Assembly: GCA_964563545.1 (NCBI GenBank)
Contig: CAZLXB010000004.1
Location: 52,301-116,300, forward strand
Length of the DNA: 64,000 nt
From: Casp-actino8 sp964563545
GTDB lineage: Bacteria > Actinomycetota > Acidimicrobiia > Acidimicrobiales > Ilumatobacteraceae
Direction: 5' to 3'
Numbering within the stretch: position 1 is the stretch's first letter; every line of letters starts with the position of its first letter. Below the pieces are notes generated by a model that was given only the letters and a program-made list of their open reading frames with translations, was not told where the DNA came from and did no database searches. Below, in pieces: positions 32,692 through 41,332 of the stretch. The position numbers were made by a program, and so were the translations under genes.

Positions 32692-33793
32692 GCAGCACCA
32701 AACCGTCGCGGTGAACGACCACGCCGGGGAGGCCGTCGGCGAGTTCGGATGTCTGCCGGCCCTTCGAAGCGGAGATCTGGGTCGATGTCATGACCGCCGT
32801 GCCCTTGGCCAGCACTCGACCCGTCGCATCCACGATGTCGATCGTGTCACCGGCGTCGAAGTCCCCGTGGACCGACAAGACGCCGGCGGGCAGCAGTGAA
32901 TTCGTGCCGCGTTCGAGGGCCGAGGCGGCGCCGGAGTCCACTTCGACGCGACCACAGGTCTCGCTGGCGAACGCGATCCAGAGTTGACGAGAGGACAACT
33001 GGCGGTCCGATCCGTGGAACGTCGTACCGACACGGGGCGAACCATCCGCGCCGCCGATCACCGCAAGTCGGACCACATCGGGAATCGTCGCCCGGGCGAT
33101 CACCGAACGAACTCCCGACCACGACGCGATCCGACTGGCCGCGAGTTTCGAGGCCATGCCACCACTTCCGCGATTGGAGCCGGTCGCTCCGGCACTGACG
33201 CTGAGGAGAGGATCGCCCGGCCACACATCGGCCACGAGGGTGGCCGAGGGGTCGCTACGCGGATCGGCGGTGTAGAGGCCGTCGATATCGGTCAAGAGAA
33301 CGAGGGTGTCGGCTTTCAGGAGATGCGACAGGAGTGCCGAGATCCGATCGTTGTCTCCGAAGCGGATCTCGTCGTTGGCGATCGCGTCGTTCTCGTTGAC
33401 CACCGGAATGCAACCGAGTCGGATCAGTTCTTCGAGGGTCGCCCGGGCGTGCAGGTACTGCTTTCGGTCGACGAAGTCGTGCGGCACGAGCAGAACCTGC
33501 GCGGCCACGAGTCCTACGGAGGAGAACTCGGCGTTGTAGACCTCCATCAACCGGCTCTGGCCGACGGCCGACAATGCCTGCAACGTCAGCACCTCCGACG
33601 GGCGGGCCGAGAGTCCGACGGCCGGAATACCGGCGGCGACGGCACCCGACGACACCAACACGACTTCGTGTCCGTCGGCGCGCAGAGCCGCGATCTGTCG
33701 ACACAGACCGGCAATGACCACGCGGTCGATCACACCACGGTCGTCGGTCAACGATGAGGTTCCGATCTTGACGATGATTCGCTGGGCGGTCAT
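32672..33793 (-). CDS. proB: Glutamate 5-kinase with PUA domain
   Basis: First enzyme of proline synthesis: ATP-dependent phosphorylation of glutamate (373 residues). The amino acid kinase domain (1-260) has IVKIGTSSL, LVSSGAVAAG, ENDAIANDEIRFGDND and the phosphate loop GSGGMASKLAA. The C-terminal PUA domain (about 285-365) has VDSGAASALERGTNSLLPAGV. The next step, proA, usually follows proB but is not here; the convergent murJ gene occupies that place. It lies 16 bases after obg on the same strand. ATG 33793 gives the normal N-terminus. Confidence 0.94.
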   Translation of the reverse strand: MTAQRIIVKIGTSSLTDDRGVIDRVVIAGLCRQIAALRADGHEVVLVSSGAVAAGIPAVGLSARPSEVLTLQALSAVGQSRLMEVYNAEFSSVGLVAAQVLLVPHDFVDRKQYLHARATLEELIRLGCIPVVNENDAIANDEIRFGDNDRISALLSHLLKADTLVLLTDIDGLYTADPRSDPSATLVADVWPGDPLLSVSAGATGSNRGSGGMASKLAASRIASWSGVRSVIARATIPDVVRLAVIGGADGSPRVGTTFHGSDRQLSSRQLWIAFASETCGRVEVDSGAASALERGTNSLLPAGVLSVHGDFDAGDTIDIVDATGRVLAKGTAVMTSTQISASKGRQTSELADGLPGVVVHRDGLVLLNPPRK

Positions 33794-33809
33794 GGGGATT
33801 CGAGTCTGC

Positions 33810-35060
33810 TCAATGCTCGGGGTGGTAGTCGAACGAGAATTCGCCGATCCAGACCACGTCGCCCTCGGCCGCACCCGCGCGCGCGAGGAGCCGCGGTACT
33901 CCCAACTTCTTCAATCTCTCGTCGATGTAGGCCAGAGCTTCGGGAGTGGTGACGTCGTTGAGATGCACGGCGCGCAGGACCTTGCGTCCGAGAACCCGGA
34001 AGTTGTGCTCGTCGACGCGCTCGACCCACGCGCCATCGGAGTCGGGGCGAAGGATCACTCGACCCTCCGTGACGGGTTCTTCCTGACGGGCTTCGTGCAC
34101 CAGGCTGGCCAGTCGACCGACGAGTTCGCGGACTCCCTGATTCGTGACCGAGGAGATGACCATGCCGTCCCACGCCGCCACCGCCGCCGGATCAGCCGAA
34201 TCTGTCTTGGTGCCGACGATCACCCGGGGCCGTTCGAGAAGATGCGGGTCGTACTTGCCGAGTTCGGAGAGCAGGATCTGAAGTTGATCAGAGGATGAGG
34301 TCTCGTCGAGCGGAGCGAGATCGACGAGCACGCAGAGCACACGCGCCCGCTCGACATGCCGGAGGAAACGATGGCCGAGGCCGCGACCCTCGGATGCGCC
34401 TTCGATCAGACCCGGGATGTCGGCCACCACGAATTCGGTCGCATCATCGATGCGCACGACGCCGAGATTCGGCTCGAGCGTCGTGAAGGGATAGTCGGCG
34501 ATCTTGGGCCGGGCCGCCGAGATCACACTGATCAACGTGCTCTTCCCGGCATTCGGAAAGCCGACCAGCGCGACGTCGGCCAAGAGTTTGAGTTCGAGCT
34601 TGAGCCAGCGCTCCTCACCGTGCTCACCCTGTTCGGCAAAACTCGGTGCCCGGCGGCGGTTGGTCAGGAATCGCGCGTTTCCCCGCCCGCCCCGACCACC
34701 GTGGGCGGCGAGCCAACGATCGCCGTGCTGCTGAAGGTCGGCGAGAATCTCGCCCGAGTACATGTCGCGGATCACGGTTCCCTCGGGAACCTTGACCTCG
34801 AGGCTCTCACCCCGACGGCCATGGAGATCCTTTCCTTTGCCATGCACTCCGTTGCCGGCGATGCGGTGCGGGTGATCGCGAAAGGCAAGAAGGGACGCCA
34901 CGTTGCGGTCGGCGACCAACCACACGTCACCACCCTTGCCGCCGTCGCCACCATTGGGTCCACCCATGGCCACGGGACCCTCGCGCCGGAACGCGACGCA
35001 ACCGGCGCCGCCGTCGCCGGCGCGCACATTCAATTGGCACTCGTCGACGAACTGGCTCAT
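33810..35060 (-). CDS. obg: Obg/CgtA GTPase
   Basis: Essential GTPase of 50S ribosome assembly and stress signalling (416 residues). Three domains are present: the glycine-rich Obg fold (1-160) with GDGGAGCVAFRREG, the G domain (160-330) with G1 GFPNAGKST, DIPGLIEGAS (G3) and a G4-type TKTD, and a C-terminal OCT domain (about 345-400) typical of Gram-positive Obg. Its ATG lies 9 bases after TAGGTT, so transcription may begin close to the start codon. In most genomes obg directly follows rplU-rpmA; here a divergent dNTPase gene is inserted between. Confidence 0.95.
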   Translation of the reverse strand: MSQFVDECQLNVRAGDGGAGCVAFRREGPVAMGGPNGGDGGKGGDVWLVADRNVASLLAFRDHPHRIAGNGVHGKGKDLHGRRGESLEVKVPEGTVIRDMYSGEILADLQQHGDRWLAAHGGRGGRGNARFLTNRRRAPSFAEQGEHGEERWLKLELKLLADVALVGFPNAGKSTLISVISAARPKIADYPFTTLEPNLGVVRIDDATEFVVADIPGLIEGASEGRGLGHRFLRHVERARVLCVLVDLAPLDETSSSDQLQILLSELGKYDPHLLERPRVIVGTKTDSADPAAVAAWDGMVISSVTNQGVRELVGRLASLVHEARQEEPVTEGRVILRPDSDGAWVERVDEHNFRVLGRKVLRAVHLNDVTTPEALAYIDERLKKLGVPRLLARAGAAEGDVVWIGEFSFDYHPEH

Positions 35061-35069
35061 GACGCTTCC

Positions 35070-35075
35070 AACCTA
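35070..35075 (-). promoter_or_regulatory. -10 element for obg
   Basis: TAGGTT on the minus strand, 9 bases before ATG 35060. It gives obg-proB its own promoter, needed because the gene upstream faces the other way. Confidence 0.5.
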
Positions 35076-35092
35076 CTGCCACACCCCCGTCG

Positions 35093-35098
35093 TAGCCT
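35093..35098 (+). promoter_or_regulatory. -10 element for the dNTPase gene (leaderless)
   Basis: TAGCCT, 7 bases before GTG 35106. It supports the GTG over downstream in-frame ATG codons. Confidence 0.5.
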
Positions 35099-35105
35099 TG
35101 GACTC

Positions 35106-36263
35106 GTGAGCGAGAAGTCCGCACCGCATTCGTCGCAACACGTCGACCCCGACATGGCCGAACGCGCGGAACGCTGGGCGAGCACCATGGCGGGCACGTC
35201 CACCGACGACGCAGTCACCGTCGCCCACGCCGACTCGTGGGCCGGCACCGGAGTCTCTGCGGTGTCGGAGCGACAACAGCGCGAAGATCTCGCCGACCGA
35301 CATCTCGCCCGCCTCGCCACCCGATCAGTGGGTGCCGGTCGCCGACCGGTCGAGGAAGAACCCGATCCCTTTCGAACCTGCTTCGAGCGCGATCGCGATC
35401 GCATTCTCCACGCCACGTCGTTCCGACGTCTCGCCGGCAAGACCCAAGTGTTCGTCTTTCCCGATGATCATCAACGCACCCGCCTCACGCACGCGCTCGA
35501 GGTCGCTCAAGTCGCAGTGTCGGTGGCTCGTCCTCTCGGGCTGAATGTTGCGCTCACCGAGGCCATCGCGCTCGGCCACGATTGTGGCCACGGCCCCGGC
35601 GGCCACGCCAGCGAAGACGCGCTCTCGCCCTACATCGACGGTGGCTTCGACCACGCCGTGTGGGGAGCCGACGTCACTCTCGCTCCACTCAACTTGTGTC
35701 TCGAGACCACCGACGGCATCCGCAATCACTCGTGGAGCCGGCCGGCCCCGTCCACGCCCGAAGGTGAAGTCGTCAGTTGGGCCGACCGCATCGCGTACGT
35801 CTGCCACGACTTCGAAGACGCCACCGCAGCCGGAATCGTCGGCCCCGAAGACTTACCACCGCTCGTCCGCAGGATCTGCGGCGACACCCGTCAACGCCAA
35901 CTCGGAGCCTTCATCACGTCGATGGTCAGAGTCGCCGCTCAATCGGGGCGCATCGGTATGGAACCCGAAGTCGCCGAGGCCCTGGCGACGTTTCGCCGCT
36001 TCAACTACGAGCAGGTGTACCTACGCCCGGCCAGTCGCGCGCAAGCCTCTCAGGTGATCGACCTCCTGCGCGCTCTCGTCGATCATTACGCCGCCCATCC
36101 GGGTCTCTTGCCCAATCCGGCCGATGTCGCCGCCGGCTCACCCGAGGCGGTTCGACAGGCCGTCGCCTATGTGGCGGGCATGACCGATCGGTTCGCATGT
36201 CGACAAGGAGTGGCACTCCTGGACTACCCGTTGCACCGCCTACCGCGCGGCATCGATATCTGA
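35106..36263 (+). CDS. dGTPase-like HD-domain triphosphohydrolase
   Basis: Deoxynucleoside triphosphohydrolase-like protein (385 residues). The HD metal site is built from RDRDRILHATSFRRL (substrate Arg/His region), HALEVAQV, GHDCGHGPGGHASE (HD and His residues) and the late Asp in WADRIAYVCHD. Family members cleave dNTPs to nucleoside and triphosphate and may control dNTP pools. The first 60 residues are poorly conserved. GTG 35106 is supported by a TAGCCT hexamer 7 bases upstream. It is inserted on the plus strand between obg and rpmA and shares a hairpin with rpmA at its 3' end. Confidence 0.86.
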   Translation: MSEKSAPHSSQHVDPDMAERAERWASTMAGTSTDDAVTVAHADSWAGTGVSAVSERQQREDLADRHLARLATRSVGAGRRPVEEEPDPFRTCFERDRDRILHATSFRRLAGKTQVFVFPDDHQRTRLTHALEVAQVAVSVARPLGLNVALTEAIALGHDCGHGPGGHASEDALSPYIDGGFDHAVWGADVTLAPLNLCLETTDGIRNHSWSRPAPSTPEGEVVSWADRIAYVCHDFEDATAAGIVGPEDLPPLVRRICGDTRQRQLGAFITSMVRVAAQSGRIGMEPEVAEALATFRRFNYEQVYLRPASRAQASQVIDLLRALVDHYAAHPGLLPNPADVAAGSPEAVRQAVAYVAGMTDRFACRQGVALLDYPLHRLPRGIDI

Positions 36264-36277
36264 GCCGAAGCCGGCTC
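36262..36277. terminator. Bidirectional hairpin between the dNTPase gene and rpmA
   Basis: A perfect inverted repeat, GAGCCG-AAGC-CGGCTC (6-bp stem, 4-base loop), begins in the dNTPase stop codon and lies 6 bases past the rpmA stop. There is no T tract on either side. U-less hairpins act as terminators in some Actinobacteria, so a shared terminator is plausible. Confidence 0.5.
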
Positions 36278-36283
36278 CGATGA

Positions 36284-36538
36284 TCAGCTGGCCGGGACGA
36301 CGTCGACGACCCGGCGACCACGCCGCTCGCCGAACTTCACTGCGCCGTCGACGAGAGCGAACAACGTGTCGTCGCCGCCGATGCCGACGTTCTTGCCGGG
36401 ATGGAAACGGGTACCACGCTGACGCACGACGATCGTGCCGGCGGTGACCTGCGTTCCCGAGAAGACCTTGATTCCGAGGCGCTGCGCATTGGAGTCGCGC
36501 CCGTTACGAGTTGATCCGCCACCCTTTGTCTTTGACAT
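36284..36538 (-). CDS. rpmA: 50S ribosomal protein L27
   Basis: Ribosomal protein L27 (84 residues), near the peptidyl transferase centre. The start MSKTKGGGSTRNGRDSNAQR matches the family, including the lysine- and glycine-rich N-terminus without the cleaved extension found in Firmicutes. The core has VVRQRGTRFHPG and GGDDTLFAL. It follows rplU by 3 bases, forming the standard L21-L27 pair, and a hairpin follows its stop. Confidence 0.96.
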   Translation of the reverse strand: MSKTKGGGSTRNGRDSNAQRLGIKVFSGTQVTAGTIVVRQRGTRFHPGKNVGIGGDDTLFALVDGAVKFGERRGRRVVDVVPAS

Positions 36539-36541
36539 GGC

Positions 36542-36853
36542 TCAGCCCTTCGCGATCGAGGTGATTTCGACGACCTGGTAGCGCTGGCGGTGTCCGTACC
36601 GGCGGCGCTGGTTCGTGCGGCGCTTGTACGTGAAGCCATCGATCTTGGGGCCGGTGGCGGTGCCGACGATGCGCCCCGACACCTTGGCCTTGGCGAGTTG
36701 GTCGGGCGTGGACAGAACGGTGTCGCCGTCGACGACCAGCACGGGCGTGAAGTCCACCGAGGCGCCCTGATCGGCACCGAGGAGTTCGACATGCACCTGC
36801 TGGCCCTGGGCCACACGGACCTGCTTGCCACCGGTTGCGATTACTGCGTACAT
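36542..36853 (-). CDS. rplU: 50S ribosomal protein L21
   Basis: Ribosomal protein L21 (103 residues, standard length). It begins MYAVIATGGKQVRV and has KIDGFTYKRRTNQRRRYGHR near the C-terminus, both family signatures. ATG 36853 lies 11 bases after a TAGGAT -10 with a TTGTCC -35, so rplU-rpmA can be transcribed on its own as well as by read-through from the RNase E/G gene. Longer in-frame extensions run into that gene and are not real. Confidence 0.96.
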   Translation of the reverse strand: MYAVIATGGKQVRVAQGQQVHVELLGADQGASVDFTPVLVVDGDTVLSTPDQLAKAKVSGRIVGTATGPKIDGFTYKRRTNQRRRYGHRQRYQVVEITSIAKG

Positions 36854-36864
36854 AGCGATTGACG

Positions 36865-36894
36865 ATCCTACCCGAGCCTGAGGTGAGGGGACAA
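36865..36894 (-). promoter_or_regulatory. Promoter of rplU-rpmA
   Basis: On the minus strand TTGTCC (36889-36894) and TAGGAT (36865-36870) are separated by 18 bases. The -10 lies 11 bases before ATG 36853, leaving only a few leader bases. It is one of the few promoters here with a recognisable -35. Confidence 0.6.
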
Positions 36895-36903
36895 CGCCGG
36901 GGG

Positions 36904-38643
36904 TCAGTTCAAGAGTTCGTGGTCGACCACGACACCCCGCCCGAGGCAGACCTGGCACTGGTCGGCGAAACTCGTGAGCAGGCCCTCCCCGATCCGCTTG
37001 CGGGTCATCTCGACCAGGCCCAGTTCGGAGATGTCGAACACCTGCGTACGGGTCTTGTCGCGGGACAGAGCCGACCGGAAGGCCTCCACGACCTTCTTGC
37101 GGTTCTCCTTGATCTCCATGTCGATGAAGTCGATGACGATGATGCCGCCGATGTCGCGCAGTCGGAGTTGGTGGGCGATCTCCTCGGCCGCCTCCAGGTT
37201 GTTCTGAAAGACGGTGGCCTCGAGATTCGAGGTTCCGACGTTGCGACCGGTGTTGACGTCGATCACGGTGAGGGCCTCGGTGTGCTCGATGATGAGCGAG
37301 CCACCGGACGGCAGCCACACCTTGCGATCGAGCGCCTTGTGCAACTGCTCGTGCACGTGGTGCCGCTCGAAGATCGGCAGTCCTTCGACATTCGGGTCGA
37401 AGTATTCGATGCGATCAGCGAGTTCGGGATTGAAGGCCTCGACGTACGAGTGGAGATCCTCGAACAACTGGCGATCATCGATGGCCACGCCGCGGTACTC
37501 GGAGTTGAACTCCTCGCGAATGACCCGCACCGCCAACGGTGGCTCGCGATACAGCAACGTGGGGGACGTGGCCTTGCGGGCCTTGTCCTCGATGGACGCC
37601 CACTGCTCGAGGAGACGACTCATGTCGGCTTTCAACTCGTGTTCAGTGGCCGACTCGGCGGCCGTTCGCACGATGAGCCCGTGCTCGGCCGGCTTCACGC
37701 GATCGAGGATGTTGCGCAGGCGCTTGCGCTCGTCGTCAGGCAGGCGCTTGGAGATCCCGTACGTCTTGGAGTTGGGAATGAGCACCACGAAACGGCCGGG
37801 CAACGACACTTCCTGGGTGAGGCGGGCGCCCTTCACGCCGATCGGATTCTTGGTGACCTGGCAGACGATGAGCTGCTTGGCTTTCAGAATCTGCTCGATG
37901 CGCGGCTCACTGTCGACGATGTCCTCGGAGTCGTACTGGACGTCACCGCGATACAACACGGCGTTCTTCGGCGTACCGATGTCGACGAACGCGGCTTCCA
38001 TGCCGGGCAGGACGTTCTGGACCTTGCCTACGTAGATGTTCCCGTGGATCTGGGAGATGTCGTCGGCCGGTCGGCTCACGTAATGCTCGATGAGCGAACG
38101 TCCCTCCAGCACGGCGACCTGGGTGAGGTGCGGACGGACCTGGACGCACATGAAGTTGCGCCCGACCGGACGACCATTGCGTTCGCGGCCCCGCCGGCGC
38201 TCGATCACATCGGCCTCGGTCGTCACGGTGGCCGGACGGCGCTCGCCCCCCGTGCGGCCACGACCGCCACGACGACGCTTCTTCTTCTGGGCGTCGCCTC
38301 CCGCCGAAGCGGCCTGACCCCCACCAGCCGGTCGGGCTCCCCCGGCGCGAGTTCCGCCGGGCATGGTGACCGTCGGCTTGGCCGACGGCGGAGCGGGACG
38401 GGTGTCGCCGATCTTGGGCCGGGCGACGACTGCGTCGGGCGCCGCCTCCGGGGTCGGACGACCCTCGTTCAACCGCTCGGGAAGTTCCACATCGGCGGTT
38501 CCGATCACGGGCTGACCCTCGACTGCCGGCTTGGGTGCCTGTGAGCGGGAACGATTCTTGCCGCCGCGTGATCCGCGACGACGCTTCTTACGGGGCGCGC
38601 CGGACGCGCCACCGCCACTATCGGCCGGTGAGCTGTCGCTCAT
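36904..38643 (-). CDS. rne: Ribonuclease E/G family endoribonuclease
   Basis: Endoribonuclease for rRNA processing and mRNA decay (579 residues). A basic, Gly/Arg/Lys-rich N-terminal extension of about 160 residues precedes the catalytic core: S1-like RNA-binding segment GNIYVGKVQNVLPGMEAAFVD, DNase-like domain with the metal Asp residues in IDVNTGRN and VIDFIDME, and the zinc-link CQVCLGRG. The N-terminal position of the disordered tail is typical of actinobacterial RNase E/G, unlike E. coli, where it is C-terminal. ATG 38643 overlaps the DUF2344 gene by 26 bases. rplU-rpmA follow, as in many bacteria. Confidence 0.92.
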   Translation of the reverse strand: MSDSSPADSGGGASGAPRKKRRRGSRGGKNRSRSQAPKPAVEGQPVIGTADVELPERLNEGRPTPEAAPDAVVARPKIGDTRPAPPSAKPTVTMPGGTRAGGARPAGGGQAASAGGDAQKKKRRRGGRGRTGGERRPATVTTEADVIERRRGRERNGRPVGRNFMCVQVRPHLTQVAVLEGRSLIEHYVSRPADDISQIHGNIYVGKVQNVLPGMEAAFVDIGTPKNAVLYRGDVQYDSEDIVDSEPRIEQILKAKQLIVCQVTKNPIGVKGARLTQEVSLPGRFVVLIPNSKTYGISKRLPDDERKRLRNILDRVKPAEHGLIVRTAAESATEHELKADMSRLLEQWASIEDKARKATSPTLLYREPPLAVRVIREEFNSEYRGVAIDDRQLFEDLHSYVEAFNPELADRIEYFDPNVEGLPIFERHHVHEQLHKALDRKVWLPSGGSLIIEHTEALTVIDVNTGRNVGTSNLEATVFQNNLEAAEEIAHQLRLRDIGGIIVIDFIDMEIKENRKKVVEAFRSALSRDKTRTQVFDISELGLVEMTRKRIGEGLLTSFADQCQVCLGRGVVVDHELLN

Positions 38644-39382
38644 TGTCCAGTTCCTTTCTGATGCGCACACCAAAGGGTGCGCACGTCGCCTCAGGGCGCT
38701 CGATCCATTGGGTAGTTCTCAGCACGCGATCGAGGACATCCCAGGGCTGAACCCCGGGTAGGAGGACCTCGACGACCTCAGTCGGCCGGATTCCCCGACC
38801 TGCTGTGGTCAACGTTGCTTCCACAAGTGTGCCGGTTGCCGAGGCTTTCCACTCGCTCGGAAGTCCGTCGAGGCAGGTCGGTCCAGCGATTTCGAGGCCG
38901 AGGAGGCCCGGGCGGACGTCGTCCCGACGCCGTTCACCCTTGCGTTCCCGTTCCAACCAGCACTCGGCCGCTCCCAAGACCTCGGCGATCCGGGCTTCTA
39001 GTGCCGACGCCGGATGGGCGATGGAGAGCACCCACGTGGTCGAGGTGACGTCTTCTTGGAGCGAAAGCGAACCGGACTCGACGGCGGCCGCTCCGACCAC
39101 CTCGATGCCATCGGGAAGGAGCCCCGACAGCAAAGCCGGCAGGCCATCCACCTCCACGTCGACCCGATCCGGGTCGAAGGTGACGTCGAGGAGCTCCACC
39201 AGCGACTCGGCCGCCGTGGGCAACGCCAGTCCGAACGAGAGCTTCTGGCGTGGGGTGAAACCGGTCGACACCGCCACGGGAAGTCCGGCTTTTCGAAACG
39301 CCCTCTCCCACAGACGGGCCATGTCGAGGTGACCGAGGAACCGGACCTTGCCGAGCTTGGAATACGCGAGGCGGACCTTCAC
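38618..39382 (-). CDS. DUF2344 (radical SAM-linked) protein
   Basis: Protein of 254 residues of the DUF2344 family, which is always found fused or adjacent to a B12-binding radical SAM enzyme. The N-terminus has RLAYSKLGKVRFLGHLD and PVAVSTGFTPRQKLSFGLALP, both family hallmarks. Its role is unknown; it may bring RNA or a protein substrate to the radical SAM partner. GTG 39382 overlaps the stop of that partner (GTGA), and a longer frame upstream lies inside the partner gene. The following RNase E/G and ribosomal protein genes suggest a function in RNA or ribosome maturation. Confidence 0.85.
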   Translation of the reverse strand: MKVRLAYSKLGKVRFLGHLDMARLWERAFRKAGLPVAVSTGFTPRQKLSFGLALPTAAESLVELLDVTFDPDRVDVEVDGLPALLSGLLPDGIEVVGAAAVESGSLSLQEDVTSTTWVLSIAHPASALEARIAEVLGAAECWLERERKGERRRDDVRPGLLGLEIAGPTCLDGLPSEWKASATGTLVEATLTTAGRGIRPTEVVEVLLPGVQPWDVLDRVLRTTQWIERPEATCAPFGVRIRKELDNERQLTGR

Positions 39383-41313
39383 GTGCGGACCTTCACCGGA
39401 ACTTCGCCGCCTCGACTGAGGTCCTGACCGGTGCCCTGACTTCCACCGGCGGGTGGCACCGGTGATGCGACGATGTGCTCGAGGCCGTCTCCCGTACAGA
39501 CACCGCAGTCGTAGCACGGGGTCCAACGACAATCGGGCAAACCGTGCTCGTCGAGCGCGGCCCGCCAGTCCTGCCAGAGGAAATCGCGGTGGAGGCCGGC
39601 GCTGAGGTGTTCCCACGGCAAGAGCTCGTCCTCGGTCCGGTGACGGGTGACGAACCAATCGATCTCGAGGCCCTCGGCGGCCATGGCGTCGGTCCAGCGA
39701 TCGAGATCGAAGAACTCCGACCATTCCTGGAAGGTGCCGCCATTGCGCCACACGCGCTCGATCACCGCACCCATCCGACGATCGCCTCGACTCGCAAGAC
39801 CTTCGGCGAGCGAGGCTCGCGGATCGTGCCACTTCACCTGGACACCGGATCCCTTGCCGACCGCGCCACGCACGAGGTTGATCTTGCGCTGGAGTTCGTC
39901 GACACCGTTCTGGCCGAACCACTGGAACGGAGTATGTGGTTTCGGCACGAATCCGCCGACGCTCACGGTGACGCTCGCACGCTTGGTGTGCTGACGGCCG
40001 ACCCGGACGCAGCCCGCCGCGAGTTCGGCGATGCCTCGGGTGTCGTCATCGGTTTCGGTGGGCAGTCCGGTCAGGAAGTACAACTTGGCCCGTGACCATC
40101 CACTGGAAAATGCGGATTCGACGGCTCCGTAGAGATCTTCTTCGGTGATGAGTTTGTTGATCACGGTACGTAGACGCCAGGTACCCGCTTCGGGGGCGAA
40201 CGTCAGACCGCTGCGGCGTCCACTCGACACTTTGTCGGCGAGGCCCACCGTGAAGGCATCGACTCGCAGGGAGGGAAGGCTGATCGTCGGGGCACCGCAG
40301 GCCGTCGGGTCCGGAACGATTCCGGCGACGACTTGTTCGATACCGCTGAAGTCGGCGGTCGACAAAGAAGTGAGCGAGACCTCGTTGTAACCCGTGCGTC
40401 GCAGACCTTCGGTGATCATCGTTCGGACCTGTTCGGCCGGACGCTCGCGCACCGGACGCGTGATCATTCCGGCCTGACAGAAGCGACATCCGCGGGTACA
40501 GCCGCGAAAGACCTCCACGGCCAGACGATCGTGGACGACCTCGGTGAGCGGCGCGAGCGGTCGTCGCGGGTAGTTCCAACGTCCGAGGTCGGAAACCGTC
40601 CGCTTGGTGACGAGTCGCGGCACGTCGTCGAATTGGGGCTCGATCGAGACGGTGCGTTCGCCTTCGTACACGACGTCGTAGAGCGAGGGCACGTACACCC
40701 CCGGGATCTGCGCGAGCGCGCGCAGGACCGCTTGTCGCGAACCCTCGGTCCGGCCACTCGCCTTCCACTCACGGACGATCTCGGTGATCTCACCGATGAC
40801 TTCTTCACCCTCGCCGAGCACGGCCAGGTCGATGAAATCGGCGAGCGGCTCGGGGTTGAAGGCCGCATGCCCCCCGATCACGACGAGGGGATCTTCGGGC
40901 CGGCGACGGGCTGCATGCACGGGAACCCCAGCAAGGTCGAGCATGTTGAGGACGTTGGTGTAGACGAGTTCGGCCGAGAGGTTGAAAGCCACGAGGTCGA
41001 AGTCGCCGGCCGCCCGATGCGTGTCGACCGAGAAGAGCGGGATACCCCGCTCGCGCATGAGGGCTTCGAGATCGACCCATGGCGCGTAGGTTCGCTCGGC
41101 CACAGCATCGACTCTCTCGTTCAGGATCTCGTACAGGATCTGCAGACCCTGATTGGGCAGTCCGACTTCGTACACATCGGGATAGGCGAGCAACCACGAC
41201 ACCTTGGCGGGACCATGAGCCGGTTGGATGGCGCCGTCCTCGCAGCCGATGTACCGCGCCGGCTTGCGGACCCTGGCCAGCAACGGTTCGACGCGCGGCC
41301 ACAGCGAGGTCAT
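39379..41313 (-). CDS. B12-binding-type radical SAM protein (TIGR03960-like)
   Basis: Large radical SAM protein (644 residues). The N-terminal part (about 30-210) resembles a B12-binding Rossmann domain (VSWLLAYPDVYEVGLPNQGL, VIGGHAAFNPEPLADFID), without the classic DxHxxG cobalamin motif that I can see. The radical SAM core begins near 265 with the 4Fe-4S motif CTRGCRFC (Cys272, 276, 279). A C-terminal Cys motif CYDCGVC may bind a second cluster or zinc. It pairs with DUF2344 next door; the substrate of this conserved pair is unknown. It lies between rodA and the RNase E/G gene in a single run. Confidence 0.87.
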   Translation of the reverse strand: MTSLWPRVEPLLARVRKPARYIGCEDGAIQPAHGPAKVSWLLAYPDVYEVGLPNQGLQILYEILNERVDAVAERTYAPWVDLEALMRERGIPLFSVDTHRAAGDFDLVAFNLSAELVYTNVLNMLDLAGVPVHAARRRPEDPLVVIGGHAAFNPEPLADFIDLAVLGEGEEVIGEITEIVREWKASGRTEGSRQAVLRALAQIPGVYVPSLYDVVYEGERTVSIEPQFDDVPRLVTKRTVSDLGRWNYPRRPLAPLTEVVHDRLAVEVFRGCTRGCRFCQAGMITRPVRERPAEQVRTMITEGLRRTGYNEVSLTSLSTADFSGIEQVVAGIVPDPTACGAPTISLPSLRVDAFTVGLADKVSSGRRSGLTFAPEAGTWRLRTVINKLITEEDLYGAVESAFSSGWSRAKLYFLTGLPTETDDDTRGIAELAAGCVRVGRQHTKRASVTVSVGGFVPKPHTPFQWFGQNGVDELQRKINLVRGAVGKGSGVQVKWHDPRASLAEGLASRGDRRMGAVIERVWRNGGTFQEWSEFFDLDRWTDAMAAEGLEIDWFVTRHRTEDELLPWEHLSAGLHRDFLWQDWRAALDEHGLPDCRWTPCYDCGVCTGDGLEHIVASPVPPAGGSQGTGQDLSRGGEVPVKVRT

Positions 41314-41332
41314 GAGACTCTGATCCTACTGT

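Noticed and set aside
36859..38544. Long plus-strand open frame of 561 codons
   Set aside because: It lies antisense to the RNase E/G gene, whose motifs are complete; high GC makes long mirror frames. Its composition has no recognisable domain.
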